The translations under genes were made by a program, and so were the position numbers. DNA of 64,000 bases, taken from assembly GCA_017561265.1 (NCBI GenBank), contig JAFZDJ010000002.1, positions 1 to 64,000 of the forward strand, given 5' to 3'. Shown here piece after piece: positions 43,691 through 52,844 of the stretch. A model generated the notes under the pieces. The model worked only from the letters and a program-made list of their open reading frames with translations. It had not been told where the DNA came from and did no database searches. Positions within the stretch are counted from its first letter, which is position 1, and each line of letters begins with the position of its first letter. This DNA is from Bacteroidales bacterium. GTDB taxonomy: Bacteria; Bacteroidota; Bacteroidia; Bacteroidales; UBA932.

Positions 43691-44308
43691 ATGCTTTTCA
43701 ACATACTGGCAATCATATCGGTAATCCTGATGATCACCCTTCTGAGAAGGTTGGTCAATATTTTTCCGTCCCTCGTAGCGTGCATGACCAGGTGGAAGGA
43801 GAATGTGAATCTTGAAGCCAGCGTGAAGGACAGCCTCGACAGGAACATGATTGCCGTAGCCCTGATAATCCCCTTCTGTCTCACTGTCGGACGATTCAGA
43901 CTTTACGATCCGTCTTTCTTGAGCGGACTCGGAGAAAACGTGCACACAGCTTCAATCATCGGAATATTCCTTCTCTACTGCGGCATCCGGATCATCATGT
44001 CGATGATGGTACGCACAAAGAAGACAGGAAAGACAATAAGGACTGCAGAAAGTGCCGCATACACATTCTTCATAATACTGACTCTGGTTCTGATTCTCTG
44101 TGGCGGAATCATGTCGTTCCTGAAAACAGACTTAAGCACCATCAGAAATGCAATGCTTTGGATATCAGCATGCATCTACGCCATCTTCCTTTTAAGAAAA
44201 ACTCAAATTTTTATTTCCGGTTGCTCAATTTTCACAGCTTTTTTGTACCTTTGCGCCCTTGAAATTTTTCCGACTGGAGTTTTAGTGGCTTCAGCATTAA
44301 TTTTTTAG
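43691..44308 (+). CDS. DUF4271-like membrane protein
   Basis: 205 residues with about six hydrophobic segments (LFNILAIISVILMITLL, NMIAVALIIPFCLTV, SIIGIFLLYCGIRIIMS, AYTFFIILTLVLILCGGI, ISACIYAIFLL, FTAFLYLCALEIFPTG). Size, topology and position directly before hemD and rnpA match the DUF4271 proteins of Bacteroidota. The function is unknown. It begins 1 bp after the SUI1-like gene. A promoter box for the next genes lies inside its 3' end. Confidence 0.7.
   Translation: MLFNILAIISVILMITLLRRLVNIFPSLVACMTRWKENVNLEASVKDSLDRNMIAVALIIPFCLTVGRFRLYDPSFLSGLGENVHTASIIGIFLLYCGIRIIMSMMVRTKKTGKTIRTAESAAYTFFIILTLVLILCGGIMSFLKTDLSTIRNAMLWISACIYAIFLLRKTQIFISGCSIFTAFLYLCALEIFPTGVLVASALIF
44246..44253 (+). 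promoter_or_regulatory. Internal promoter box ahead of hemD
   Basis: TACCTTTG followed by CGCCC, within the 3' end of the DUF4271 gene, with TTG about 22 bp upstream. It may give hemD-rnpA-yidD independent expression. Confidence 0.5.
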
Positions 44309-44313
44309 ATTGA

Positions 44314-45054
44314 ATGAGCGTTAAGAACATACTGATTTCCCAGCAGCAGCCGACGACGGCTTCGCCTTATACCAGCATTGCAGAGAAGTTTGGAGTAAAC
44401 TTTGACTTCAAGCCGTTTTTCAAGATAGAGCCATTGACTTCCAGGGAGTTCCGTTCCCAGCGAATCAATATTCTGGATCATACTGCAATCGTTTTCTCAG
44501 CACGATCTACAATCGACGCATTCTTCCAGCTCTGTGAAGAGCTCCGCGTGAAGGTACCTGAGACCATGAAGTATTTCTGCACCACAGAGGCAGTGGCCAA
44601 CTACCTGCAGAAGCACATCGTATACCGCAAGAGGAAGATCTTCTTCGGAGACGGAAGGCCGGATTCTATCATCGGACTCATCGGAACAAAGCACAAGGGA
44701 GAAAAGTTCCTTATCGCAACAGCAGAATCTTCTACCAAGGATGCCGTTACAAAGGCATTCGAGACCCAGAAGTACGATTTTGAGACCGCAGTCTTCGTAA
44801 AGCCTGTATCACAGGACATCAAGGACGTGGATCTTCATTCTTATGACATTATCGTATTCTTCAACCCTGCAGATGTAAAGTCGCTTTATGAGAATCAGCC
44901 TGAATTCCAGCAGGGTGACATAAAGTTCGCATCATACGGCAAGACAGTAGTGGGCGCAATGGAGGAAGCTGGCCTCAAGATCGAGATTTCAGCTCCTACC
45001 GTCGAGGCTCCATCCGTAGCCAAGGCACTTGAGATCTACCTCTCAAAGAATTAA
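44314..45054 (+). CDS. hemD: Uroporphyrinogen-III synthase family protein
   Basis: 246 residues. The two-lobed HemD pattern is seen: NILISQQQPTTASPYTSIAE at the N-terminus, DHTAIVFSARSTIDAFFQLC, and the second lobe SYDIIVFFNPADVKSLYEN followed by FASYGKTVVGAMEEAGLKIE. HemD proteins diverge strongly, so identity rests on pattern and on the conserved position between the DUF4271 gene and rnpA. It closes and inverts ring D of hydroxymethylbilane. No other haem genes are in view; in some Bacteroidales this homologue may have a different role. Confidence 0.8.
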   Translation: MSVKNILISQQQPTTASPYTSIAEKFGVNFDFKPFFKIEPLTSREFRSQRINILDHTAIVFSARSTIDAFFQLCEELRVKVPETMKYFCTTEAVANYLQKHIVYRKRKIFFGDGRPDSIIGLIGTKHKGEKFLIATAESSTKDAVTKAFETQKYDFETAVFVKPVSQDIKDVDLHSYDIIVFFNPADVKSLYENQPEFQQGDIKFASYGKTVVGAMEEAGLKIEISAPTVEAPSVAKALEIYLSKN

Positions 45055-45056
45055 AC

Positions 45057-45455
45057 GTGGAAGAACAGCTCCGTAATACTCTTCCTAAAAAAGAAAGATT
45101 GTGCGGCAAGACGGCAATATCCAAGCTTCTTGCCGGGAAAAAGGGCAGTGTGCCCGGAATGCGCTTCATTTTCCTCAAGGACAACGGAGCGGATACCAAC
45201 CGTATTGTAGTATCCGTTTCCAAGAAGTTCTTTAAAAGAGCCGTAAAACGCAATCTGCTGAAACGCAGGATCAGAGAAAGCTACAGGATGCAGAAGCATG
45301 CCCTTGAAGTAAAAGGCGTGGACATACTGTTCATCTATTTCACAAAGGAGATTCTGAGCTACGAGGAAATCTACAAGGCAGTCGGTCAGATAATCGACAA
45401 GATCAATCAGTCAGCGGCACCAAAATCTGGAAAAGATGAAACCGTGGCTGAATAA
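45057..45455 (+). CDS. rnpA: Ribonuclease P protein component
   Basis: 132 residues starting with GTG at 45057, 2 bp after hemD. The RNR signature is [25 protein letters not shown], which contacts the RNase [22 protein letters not shown] begins the fold. It assists the catalytic RNA in maturing the 5' ends of tRNAs. The C-terminal tail ([13 protein letters not shown]) is non-conserved and overlaps the yidD start by 20 bp. The usual rpmH neighbour is absent, as in many Bacteroidota. Confidence 0.92.
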   Translation: MEEQLRNTLPKKERLCGKTAISKLLAGKKGSVPGMRFIFLKDNGADTNRIVVSVSKKFFKRAVKRNLLKRRIRESYRMQKHALEVKGVDILFIYFTKEILSYEEIYKAVGQIIDKINQSAAPKSGKDETVAE

Positions 45456-45690
45456 GACACTGAATGTCTTGAAGAGGATTGCCTGCGCACCTTTCATATT
45501 CCTGATAAGGTTCTATCAGGTGTGCATTTCACCCTTGAAACCGCCAAGCTGCAGATTCACCCCGACATGTTCGCAATATGCATTGGAAGCATTCCGGAAG
45601 CACGGTCCGTTCAAAGGATTATACCTTGCAGTCCGCAGGATTCTGCGATGTCATCCATGGGGCGGAAGCGGATACGATCCGGTACCTTAA
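45436..45690 (+). CDS. yidD: Membrane protein insertion efficiency factor YidD
   Basis: 84 residues. Conserved core: [54 protein letters not shown], with the three typical cysteines. An amphipathic N-terminal helix attaches it to the inner membrane, where it helps YidC-dependent insertion. Overlaps rnpA by 20 bp and ends 4 bp into the convergent membrane-protein gene. Confidence 0.95.
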   Translation: MKPWLNKTLNVLKRIACAPFIFLIRFYQVCISPLKPPSCRFTPTCSQYALEAFRKHGPFKGLYLAVRRILRCHPWGGSGYDPVP

Positions 45691-46418
45691 AACAGATAGC
45701 CGACAAAGCCGAGACCGGTAAGCATCGCAAAGGCAAAAGTACAGAGAGCAAACACAGATCTGTAATGATCAAGTGTATGCTCTTTTTTCATATATATCCT
45801 TATTATATATATAGCGAATACAGGAACAGCGAGGACATATAGGAAATGAGACGGATGCAGTATCCTCATAAATGAGAATGCCGTCATCAACGCAACTGCA
45901 AGGACCGTCAGAAAAGCAATGAGATGTCTGCTGTATCCATCGGCAAGGCCTTCTGCAGTCACGCAAAGAAGCCCGATTGAAAAGGCAGGAAGGAGAAGAA
46001 GCCAGAAACCAAAAGAATGGGTGCATACGAAATATGCACCGAAAAGAGCTATCGGACCTTTTACAAGACATGCAACGACGGCTTCCGAGAGACGGTCTGA
46101 ATCGCTGATGCCCTTTACCAGTCTTATTATAAAATAACTGAAGAGAAGGACAAGGAGAGGCTCAAGAGAAAAAAGCGTACCGAATGAAAGGAAGGCAGTC
46201 AGGACAGCCCCTGCAACCGATGCAGCAAGAAGGATCCTGTTTCCCGAAGCCATATGAAAATGAATAAGGGCAGCGGTCAGAATCAGGGATAATGCCGGCC
46301 ATATTTCGACATGGTACTCAGCCACGGCAAGCAGAATTCCAAGGATAATTCCCGATAAAGAGAGCATCATGCCACTCGCATCAAGTCTGGAAAGAAGAGA
46401 TTTCAAATTCATGTTCAT
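45687..46418 (-). CDS. Polytopic membrane protein, UbiA-like topology, function unknown
   Basis: 243 residues with eight or nine predicted membrane helices. Size and the helix-rich pattern recall MenA/UbiA prenyltransferases, and GGLGF-like [11 protein letters not shown] ends the protein, but neither Asp-rich motif (NDxxDxxxD or DxxxD) of that family is present. If it is a relative it is likely inactive or has another role. It converges on yidD with a 4-bp overlap. No neighbour gives a clear hint. Confidence 0.5.
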   Translation of the reverse strand: MNMNLKSLLSRLDASGMMLSLSGIILGILLAVAEYHVEIWPALSLILTAALIHFHMASGNRILLAASVAGAVLTAFLSFGTLFSLEPLLVLLFSYFIIRLVKGISDSDRLSEAVVACLVKGPIALFGAYFVCTHSFGFWLLLLPAFSIGLLCVTAEGLADGYSRHLIAFLTVLAVALMTAFSFMRILHPSHFLYVLAVPVFAIYIIRIYMKKEHTLDHYRSVFALCTFAFAMLTGLGFVGYLF

Positions 46419-46568
46419 TTTTCAAAAAACGGCTTTCAGAGCCCTACAACAAGTAAAACAACAATAAAAACAACAAAAGCTACAACCGTACTGTCATGAA
46501 AGAGGACGATCTTTGCCCTCGGTTAAGAATCTTATTCGTCTCTTTCTGCATACTAGACAGAAAGACAT

Positions 46569-46601
46569 AAAAAAGGGAAGCCGTGACGGTTTCCCTTTTT
46601 T
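46569..46601. terminator. lepA terminator
   Basis: AAAAAAGGGAA and TTCCCTTTTTT pair around a CCG/CGG inner stem, just after the lepA stop. The rest of 46419-46611 shows no gene. Confidence 0.8.
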
Positions 46602-46611
46602 GTTTATCATT

Positions 46612-48399
46612 CTAGTCAAGCTTGAGGACAGCCATGAAAGCACTCTGAGGAACCTCGACTGTACCGATCTGACGCATCCTCTTCTTTCCCTGCTTCTGCT
46701 TTTCGAGGAGCTTTCTCTTACGTGAAATATCACCGCCATAACACTTCGCGGTAACATCCTTGCGGACAGCCTTCACAGTTTCACGCGCGATGATCTTCGC
46801 ACCGACAGCGGCCTGGATGGCGATATCGAACTGCTGGCGTGGGATGAGTTCCTTCAGCTTCTCGCACATCTTGCGTCCGAAATCATATGCATGGTCAGCA
46901 TGAATGAGAGACGAAAGAGCATCGGCAGGATCGCCGTTAAGAAGGATGTCAAGCTTCACTAGCTTTGCTTCCTTGAATCCGATGACATGGTAGTCGAACG
47001 AAGCATAACCCTTTGAAATAGACTTGAGCTTGTCATAGAAATCGAAGACGATCTCCGAAAGCGGCATTTCATAGGTGAGCTCCAGTCGGTCTGAAGTAAG
47101 GTAATGCTGATTGATGAGCACTCCTCTCTTGTCAAGGCAGAGCTTCATTATAGGGCCGTAATAATCCGATCTGGAAATGACCTGCGCCCTGATGTAAGGC
47201 TCCTCGATCTTGTCGATGAGGGTCGGAGCCGGCAGTCCGGAAGGGTTATGTACATCAAGCACCTCTCCCTGTGTCGTATATACCTTATATGATACGTTCG
47301 GAACTGTAGTGATCACATCCATGTTGAACTCACGGAAAAGACGCTCCTGGACGATCTCAAGGTGAAGAAGTCCGAGGAATCCGCATCGGAAACCGAAACC
47401 AAGGGCAAGCGAAGACTCCGGCTCGAACACGAAGGATGCATCATTGAGCTGGAACTTCTCAAGAGAAGCGCGAAGCTCTTCATACTGGTCAGTCTCTACA
47501 GGATACATACCGGCGAAGACCATAGGCTTCACCTCCTCGAAGCCGGCAATGGCCTCAGAGCATGGTCTGCTCAGATGAGTGATGGTATCACCGACCTTCA
47601 CTTCGACAGCCGACTTGATTCCGGATATGATATAACCGACGCTTCCGCATGGTATCTCGCCGCGAGGATTCATCTTCATCTTGAGAACACCGATTTCGTC
47701 AGCTTCGTATTCCTTGCCTGTATTGAAGAACTTTACCTTGTCTCCTTTCTTGATCGATCCGTTCACAACCTTGAAATATGCGATGATGCCTCGGAAGGAG
47801 TTGAAGACAGAGTCGAAGATGAGAGCCTGAAGCGGAGCATCCGGATCTCCTGTCGGCGCAGGAATCCTTTCAATGATTGCATCAAGGATCTCCTTGACGC
47901 CATCACCTGTCTTTCCCGAAGCAAGAAGCACATCCTCCGGCTTGCAGCCGATAAGATCCACCACCTGATCCGTAACGACATCTATCATTGCGGAGTCCAC
48001 ATCGATCTTGTTCAGCACAGGAATGATCTCAAGATCATGCTCGATGGCAAGGTAAAGATTTGAAATGGTCTGAGCCTGAATACCTTGCGTAGCATCCACA
48101 ACCAAAAGAGCTCCCTCGCATGAAGCGATCGCACGTGACACCTCATACGAGAAGTCGACGTGACCCGGAGTGTCGATAAGGTTGAGAGTATACTTCTCGC
48201 CCTTGTACATATAATCCATCTGGATGGCGTGGCTCTTGATCGTGATGCCCTTCTCTTTCTCAAGGTCCATCGAGTCAAGGACCTGATTCTCCATATCACG
48301 CGCATTCAATGTGTCAGTAACCTCGAGCATTCTGTCGGCGAGGGTACTTTTTCCATGATCGATATGCGCAATGATGCAAAAGTTTCTTGTATTCTTCAT
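46612..48399 (-). CDS. lepA: Elongation factor 4 (LepA)
   Basis: 595 residues, standard length. A ribosomal GTPase that back-translocates or remodels stalled ribosomes and aids 30S assembly. G1 is [10 protein letters not shown]2 [10 protein letters not shown]3 DTPGHVDF, G4 NKIDVD; the LepA-specific C-terminal domain ends with [20 protein letters not shown] and [15 protein letters not shown]. Promoter box TATCTTTG on the minus strand at 48419-48426. It is divergent from the sigma-factor operon. Confidence 0.97.
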   Translation of the reverse strand: MKNTRNFCIIAHIDHGKSTLADRMLEVTDTLNARDMENQVLDSMDLEKEKGITIKSHAIQMDYMYKGEKYTLNLIDTPGHVDFSYEVSRAIASCEGALLVVDATQGIQAQTISNLYLAIEHDLEIIPVLNKIDVDSAMIDVVTDQVVDLIGCKPEDVLLASGKTGDGVKEILDAIIERIPAPTGDPDAPLQALIFDSVFNSFRGIIAYFKVVNGSIKKGDKVKFFNTGKEYEADEIGVLKMKMNPRGEIPCGSVGYIISGIKSAVEVKVGDTITHLSRPCSEAIAGFEEVKPMVFAGMYPVETDQYEELRASLEKFQLNDASFVFEPESSLALGFGFRCGFLGLLHLEIVQERLFREFNMDVITTVPNVSYKVYTTQGEVLDVHNPSGLPAPTLIDKIEEPYIRAQVISRSDYYGPIMKLCLDKRGVLINQHYLTSDRLELTYEMPLSEIVFDFYDKLKSISKGYASFDYHVIGFKEAKLVKLDILLNGDPADALSSLIHADHAYDFGRKMCEKLKELIPRQQFDIAIQAAVGAKIIARETVKAVRKDVTAKCYGGDISRKRKLLEKQKQGKKRMRQIGTVEVPQSAFMAVLKLD

Positions 48400-48418
48400 C
48401 TTATATATATAATCGGTG

Positions 48419-48456
48419 CAAAGATAGTAAATTAAGAAAATTTTTCTCTATTTTTG
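48419..48456. promoter_or_regulatory. Divergent promoter pair, lepA and sigma-factor operon
   Basis: Minus-strand TATCTTTG at 48419-48426; plus-strand TATTTTTG at 48449-48456, 38 bp before the GTG of the sigma gene. Confidence 0.6.
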
Positions 48457-48493
48457 TTTTAATCCATCACGGTTTATACGTGTCTTAATTACT

Positions 48494-49033
48494 GTGACTG
48501 ACGAAAGGATCATAGAATTGTACGACTGCGGACGGCAGGAAGAGGCTTTCAAGGGCATTGTAGACGCCTACACCGAAAGACTTTACTGGCACGTGCGCCG
48601 TTTTCTATGTTCACACGAAGACACAAATGACCTTCTTCAGGACATATTCATCAAGATATGGGCCGCACTGCCGACTTTCCGAGGCGACGCAAGACTTTAC
48701 ACCTGGCTTTACAGGATAGCGACCAACGAAGTACTTAATCATCTCCGGAAACAGAAATTCAAGGCTCTCGTTTCCCTCGATTCCGCATCCGGAATCCTGG
48801 AACGGAAAATAGACGAAGATGTCCACTTCAACGGCGATCATCTCCAAAGAGAACTTCACAAGGCCATCCAGAGGCTGCCGGAAAAACAGAGAATCGTCTT
48901 CAGTCTGCGATATTTCGAAGAAATGAAATATGAAGACATCTCGGAAATTACCGACACATCGGTAGGAGCGCTTAAGGCATCATACCATCATGCCTACAAC
49001 AAGATAAAGGAAGAATTGCAGAAAATGTTCTGA
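48494..49033 (+). CDS. ECF (RpoE-like) RNA polymerase sigma factor
   Basis: 179 residues from GTG at 48494. Sigma region 2 is HVRRFLCSHEDTNDLLQDIF through ARLYTWLYRIATNEVLNHLR; region 4 is LPEKQRIVFSLRYFEEMKYE and GALKASYHHAYNKIKEEL. It directs polymerase to a small regulon, probably envelope-stress genes, given the two following genes: a one-pass membrane protein and a small exported protein. No copy of an auto-regulatory ECF promoter could be identified; the only box seen is of the housekeeping type. Confidence 0.92.
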   Translation: MTDERIIELYDCGRQEEAFKGIVDAYTERLYWHVRRFLCSHEDTNDLLQDIFIKIWAALPTFRGDARLYTWLYRIATNEVLNHLRKQKFKALVSLDSASGILERKIDEDVHFNGDHLQRELHKAIQRLPEKQRIVFSLRYFEEMKYEDISEITDTSVGALKASYHHAYNKIKEELQKMF

Positions 49034-49070
49034 AAAATCACAAGTCATTATAAACCATTTACATAAAATT

Positions 49071-49475
49071 GTGTCTAACAAGCATATGAAAGAAATTGGC
49101 AGAGACATATTGGCAGAAAACAAAGATTTGCGCAAGCAGCCTTACAGCGTTCCTGAAGGCTATTTCGACACATTCAAGTCGCAGATGAAGCCATATGAAA
49201 AGCAGCAGGTTACACTTGCTGCAAGGCTGGCACCATACGTTTCCATCGCAGCCGTATTCGTATTTCTTGTAACGGTCGGAACAATCTTCCTGAAGAAGAG
49301 CACGCCGTATGACGATCTCACACAGGAAGACTTCCTGGTATTCTCAACAACCATGGCGAATACGGAATATTATGAGATGGATCAGATTGCAGATGCCGGA
49401 CTTGCTGACGAAGACATCATCGAGTATCTTATTTATTGTGGTATCAGCGCTGAAGAAATTGAACTTTCAAAATAG
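49071..49475 (+). CDS. Single-pass membrane protein, candidate anti-sigma factor
   Basis: 134 residues from GTG 49071; an ATG at 49086 is an equally likely start. The N-terminal about 45 residues are cytoplasmic, with the motif YSVPEGYFDTF that recurs in proteins encoded after ECF sigma factors in Bacteroidota. One membrane helix follows (LAPYVSIAAVFVFLVTVGTIF), then an acidic outer part ending EDIIEYLIYCGISAEEIEL. Position right after the sigma gene and topology suggest an anti-sigma factor, but there is no zinc (ZAS) motif. The call is an inference. Confidence 0.6.
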   Translation: MSNKHMKEIGRDILAENKDLRKQPYSVPEGYFDTFKSQMKPYEKQQVTLAARLAPYVSIAAVFVFLVTVGTIFLKKSTPYDDLTQEDFLVFSTTMANTEYYEMDQIADAGLADEDIIEYLIYCGISAEEIELSK

Positions 49476-49482
49476 AATATAT

Positions 49483-49926
49483 ATGAAAAAGATATTTTTA
49501 GTTTCTTTCGTAATCGCTGCTATCTTCAGCACGGCAGCATATGGACAGAATGACTGGAGAGACAGGATGATGAGCGAAAAGATCGCCTTCCTGACAATGG
49601 AGACAGGCATGACTCCTGAAGAAGCTCAGGCTTTCTGGCCGGTATACAATGAAGTGAACAAGGAGTTGAACGATGCCGTAGCCAACGTATTCAAGAACTA
49701 CAAGGCTCTGGAAGATGCAGTGAATGCAGGAAAAGACGCATCAAAGCTTCTGGACAATTATCTGGCCGCACTGGAGAAGCAGAGAAGCGTAGAAAGCAAG
49801 GCAGCGGCGAAATACCGCAAGGTTCTCCCGGAAAACAAGGTTGCCAAGCTTTACATCGGCGAGGAGAAATTCAGAAGAAACCAGATCAGAAGACTCCAGG
49901 GAGGTCCTGGCGCCATGATGAGATAA
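49483..49926 (+). CDS. Small exported helical protein, Spy/CpxP-like
   Basis: 147 residues from ATG 49483 (8 bp after the membrane-protein gene). Signal peptide MKKIFLVSFVIAAIFSTAAYGQ. The mature part is helical with EKIAFLTMETGMTPEEAQAF, resembling the LTxxQ motif area of Spy/CpxP-type periplasmic proteins, then RKVLPENKVAKLYIGEEKFR. Located in a sigma/anti-sigma operon, it may sense misfolded envelope protein or act as a chaperone. This is an inference; the match to Spy is weak. Confidence 0.6.
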   Translation: MKKIFLVSFVIAAIFSTAAYGQNDWRDRMMSEKIAFLTMETGMTPEEAQAFWPVYNEVNKELNDAVANVFKNYKALEDAVNAGKDASKLLDNYLAALEKQRSVESKAAAKYRKVLPENKVAKLYIGEEKFRRNQIRRLQGGPGAMMR

Positions 49927-50673
49927 TCAGGCGAACAGATAGAAATCACGGGTGAGGGAAAGATACTCTTGAGTATACTTTCCCTCATTCTGTATTGTAA
50001 GGATCACATCTTCAGGAAGATCGGTACGGATCCGGGAAAACTCTGCAATTATACGCGAGGGAGCCTTTCTGGGCACGGTACGCACCCGGACAATACGGAA
50101 AAGATGCAGCCCGCTCATCCTTGCATGGCGGCAGAGGGAATTTTCTGTTTCAGAAGGAAGCACGAATGATACACGTCCGTTCTCCGACAGACGGTCTGCC
50201 GCAAAATCCAGAATCTCCCTATATGAAAGTCCGGTAGAAGTATGTCTGGCATTGTTACGGCGTTCCTCGGGCGCGTTCAGGGAGTCCTCGAAATAAGGAG
50301 GATTCGAGAATATCAGGTCATACTTGCAATCACCTGAAGTTTCAATGAAACCGTCAAGGGATGTATGGAAGGCCTGAAGCATATCGGGCCACGGAGAATT
50401 CCTGAAATTTACTCCAGCCTCTGTCGCAGACGCCTCATCTATGTCGATGGCCTGCACTAGAGCATATCCCTTGTCATTTGCCCGTTCCGAGGCCGCAGAC
50501 AGGCGCTGAGCAGCCATCAAGGCTATAGTACCAGTACCGGTGCCTATGTCAAGAAGACGGAGATCTGTAGGTGCAATGGTCATGACAGCACCAAGAAGAA
50601 CGCCATCGGTATTGACCTTCATGGCGCTCTTCTCGTTGACTACCTCGAATTTCTTGAATCTGAAGACACTCAT
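49927..50673 (-). CDS. trmN6: tRNA1(Val) (adenine(37)-N6)-methyltransferase-like
   Basis: 248 residues. [20 protein letters not shown] with GVLLGA at the N-terminus, SAM motif [18 protein letters not shown], and catalytic [13 protein letters not shown] fit the TrmN6 (YfiC) family that makes m6A37 in tRNA1(Val). The stop overlaps nothing, but the start overlaps the end of the ABC ATPase gene by 4 bp, so the two are coupled. The exact target in this organism is by family only. Confidence 0.85.
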   Translation of the reverse strand: MSVFRFKKFEVVNEKSAMKVNTDGVLLGAVMTIAPTDLRLLDIGTGTGTIALMAAQRLSAASERANDKGYALVQAIDIDEASATEAGVNFRNSPWPDMLQAFHTSLDGFIETSGDCKYDLIFSNPPYFEDSLNAPEERRNNARHTSTGLSYREILDFAADRLSENGRVSFVLPSETENSLCRHARMSGLHLFRIVRVRTVPRKAPSRIIAEFSRIRTDLPEDVILTIQNEGKYTQEYLSLTRDFYLFA

Positions 50674-51320
50674 ACAAACTGTCCGTCTACCATATATAAT
50701 GACCTGTCACACATCTTTGCGAGATCCGGATCATGTGTCACGATTATTATGGTCTGACCATATTTATCCCTCAAAGTGAAGAAAAGCTTATGGAGTTCCT
50801 CCTTGGTCCTTGAATCAAGATTTCCGGATGGCTCATCTGCAAAAAGAACAGAAGGATTATTGATGAGAGCCCTGGCAATGGCGACTCTCTGCTGCTCTCC
50901 TCCGGAAAGCTCGGAAGGCTTGTGAGCAAATCGCTCGGCCAGACCAAGATCTGTAAGCAAGTCTTTAGCCGCAGCTTCTGCATCCTTTCTGGAACGGCCT
51001 GCGATGAACGCCGGAATCATGACATTCTCCAAAGCGGTAAACTCCGGCAGAAGATGGTGGAACTGGAAGACAAAGCCTATCTTCCGGTTCCTGAATTCTG
51101 CCATAGCCTTGCTGCCAAGTGAAAAGACATCGATCCCGTCAATGACAAGAGAACCTGCATCTGGAGTCGAAAGAGAGCCAAGAATCTGAAGCAGTGTCGA
51201 CTTTCCTGCACCGGAAGCGCCCATAATGGACACGACCTCCGATTTATCCGCAGAGAAATCAATACCTTTCAGGACTTTGAGCTGACCGAATGATTTTTCT
51301 ATTCCTTTTGCCTGTATCAT
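50670..51320 (-). CDS. ABC transporter ATP-binding protein (LolD/MacB type)
   Basis: 216 residues. Walker [12 protein letters not shown], signature [15 protein letters not shown], Walker [13 protein letters not shown], switch His in IIVTHD. Size and [16 protein letters not shown] place it in the LolD/MacB (DevA) group, which drives lipoprotein release or peptide export. The matching permease gene (LolC/E or MacB) is not adjacent. Between the CE1 esterase gene and trmN6, 3 bp after the former. Confidence 0.88.
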   Translation of the reverse strand: MIQAKGIEKSFGQLKVLKGIDFSADKSEVVSIMGASGAGKSTLLQILGSLSTPDAGSLVIDGIDVFSLGSKAMAEFRNRKIGFVFQFHHLLPEFTALENVMIPAFIAGRSRKDAEAAAKDLLTDLGLAERFAHKPSELSGGEQQRVAIARALINNPSVLFADEPSGNLDSRTKEELHKLFFTLRDKYGQTIIIVTHDPDLAKMCDRSLYMVDGQFV

Positions 51321-51323
51321 ATC

Positions 51324-52466
51324 TTACTTGAAAAGCATCGGTGCAAACTGGTGGAGTGAACGACGCCATGTGAGCCATTCATGACCTGTACCAGGAGACT
51401 CGTAATATACATGGTTCACACCAAGATTGTCCAAAGCCACATGAAGGTCATAAATACCCTGATACATGCCTGCAGGCTCATCTGTTCCGATGCTTATATA
51501 AAGAAGATGATAGTCATCATTGAGTGATTTCGGATACATCTCTGCATCACGACGGTCGCCAGGACCACGGCCCGAACCGCTGAATCCGCCGATCCATCCG
51601 AAGAGGTCAGGATGGTTCAGACCTATAGTATATGACTGGAAACCACCGAGAGAAAGACCGCAGATAGCGCGGTTGTCACGGTCTGTAAGCGTACGCAGGT
51701 GTGAATCGAAGAAAGGCACAGACTCCTCTACCATAACTTTCTCGAAAGCATCGAAATTGAAGAGGTTGAAGCCGCCAGCGGGCTCTACGCCTGCGAGTTG
51801 TGCTACACCATGCTCACATACTATGATCATAGGCTCGCACTCGCCTGCTGCTATGAGGTTGTCCATTATGTCACGCATCATACCCTGGGTAGCCCAACCT
51901 GTCTCATTCTCACCGGCACCGTGCATGAGATAAAGCACAGGGAAACGACGATCAGGCTCAGAAATATACTGAGGAGGAAGGTATACATAACATTCTCTGA
52001 CAGCGGCTGTCAACTTCGAATCGTATCTTACAATCTCTATCGCACCATGCGGAACGTCCTTCTCAAGATAGTAGTCTACACCTGCTTCAGGAACTTCAAT
52101 ACCGCTTGACCAGTAGAATGAGCCGAAGTACTGACGGCTGTTAGGATCCGCAATACGCTTGCCGTCCACATTCATAGTGTAATAATGGAAACCTGGCACG
52201 AGAGGGTCTGTAGTAACTTCCCATATTCCGTCTTCTCCTTTCACCATTTCATAGTTCTTGCCGCCCACATTCACCGAAACAGCGTGAGCATCCGGCATAT
52301 CATTGCGGAAAACGGCGCTTAGGTCAGGATTGATCTTCGGATACTCGGATCCAGGAAAATTTGTTGTGGCACTTGTCGGTTCTGTAATGACTCCGACCTG
52401 AGTGTTGCTTGTGCAGGAAACAAGAGCTGCCGCAAGAGCCAACACGAGGGTGAGATTGAATTTCAT
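51324..52466 (-). CDS. CE1-family esterase with N-terminal early-set (CBM48-like) domain
   Basis: 380 residues; lipoprotein signal ends LAAALVSC. Residues about 50-130 are an Ig-like early-set domain (AVSVNVGGKNYEMVKGEDGI, PGFHYYTMNVDG). The alpha/beta-hydrolase part has RRFPVLYLMHGAGENETGW, nucleophile elbow GLSLGG at about residue 270, and the catalytic His in GTGHEW. This architecture is that of Bacteroidota feruloyl/acetyl-xylan esterases (CE1, EstD-like). It would remove ester groups from hemicellulose side chains in the periplasm or on the surface. It is not linked to a SusC/D pair; the arabinan-type GH43 genes are 9 kb away. Confidence 0.85.
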   Translation of the reverse strand: MKFNLTLVLALAAALVSCTSNTQVGVITEPTSATTNFPGSEYPKINPDLSAVFRNDMPDAHAVSVNVGGKNYEMVKGEDGIWEVTTDPLVPGFHYYTMNVDGKRIADPNSRQYFGSFYWSSGIEVPEAGVDYYLEKDVPHGAIEIVRYDSKLTAAVRECYVYLPPQYISEPDRRFPVLYLMHGAGENETGWATQGMMRDIMDNLIAAGECEPMIIVCEHGVAQLAGVEPAGGFNLFNFDAFEKVMVEESVPFFDSHLRTLTDRDNRAICGLSLGGFQSYTIGLNHPDLFGWIGGFSGSGRGPGDRRDAEMYPKSLNDDYHLLYISIGTDEPAGMYQGIYDLHVALDNLGVNHVYYESPGTGHEWLTWRRSLHQFAPMLFK

Positions 52467-52564
52467 GACTTTTATTTTTAAATGTTACTTATCGAAGAAT
52501 ATCGGATTCACTGCGTAAATATAGCAAAATATTTACATTTTTCTCAGAACCATATAACGAAAAA

Positions 52565-52595
52565 AGCAACCACTTGAATTACAAGTAGTTGCTTT
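52565..52595 (-). terminator. Terminator of the tRNA-Pro gene
   Basis: 52583-52595 pairs with 52565-52577 (13 bp, one G-U); T-run follows on the minus strand. Confidence 0.8.
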
Positions 52596-52605
52596 CTGAA
52601 TAAGT

Positions 52606-52680
52606 CGGGGTACTGTGACTCGAACACAGGACCCTCTGGTCCCAAACCAGATGCGCTAGCCAACTGCGCCACACCCCGAT
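52606..52680 (-). tRNA. tRNA-Pro (anticodon TGG)
   Basis: 75 nt on the minus strand. The acceptor arms TCGGGGT and ACCCCGA pair fully, the D-arm has GCGCAGTTGGCTAGCGC, the anticodon loop is TTTGGGA between TCTGG and CCAGA (anticodon TGG), and the T-loop is TTCGAGT. No CCA is encoded. Promoter box TATATTTG at 52708-52715 (minus) lies upstream. Confidence 0.95.
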
Positions 52681-52792
52681 TATTGGTTTCCCTTTCATTT
52701 GGGATTGCAAATATAGGCACAAAAAATAAAAGTGCAAAACTTTTTTACAAAAATTTGCATTTTTCTTGATTTTTAAGCCCTAAAACTGAAAA

Positions 52793-52822
52793 ATCCCCTT
52801 CAGGACAATGCCTGAAAGGGAT
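52793..52822 (-). terminator. mdh terminator
   Basis: 52793-52804 pairs with 52811-52822 (one mismatch); on the minus strand ATTTTTC follows. Confidence 0.7.
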
Positions 52823-52844
52823 ATATTCTCGATCAAACGACCGA

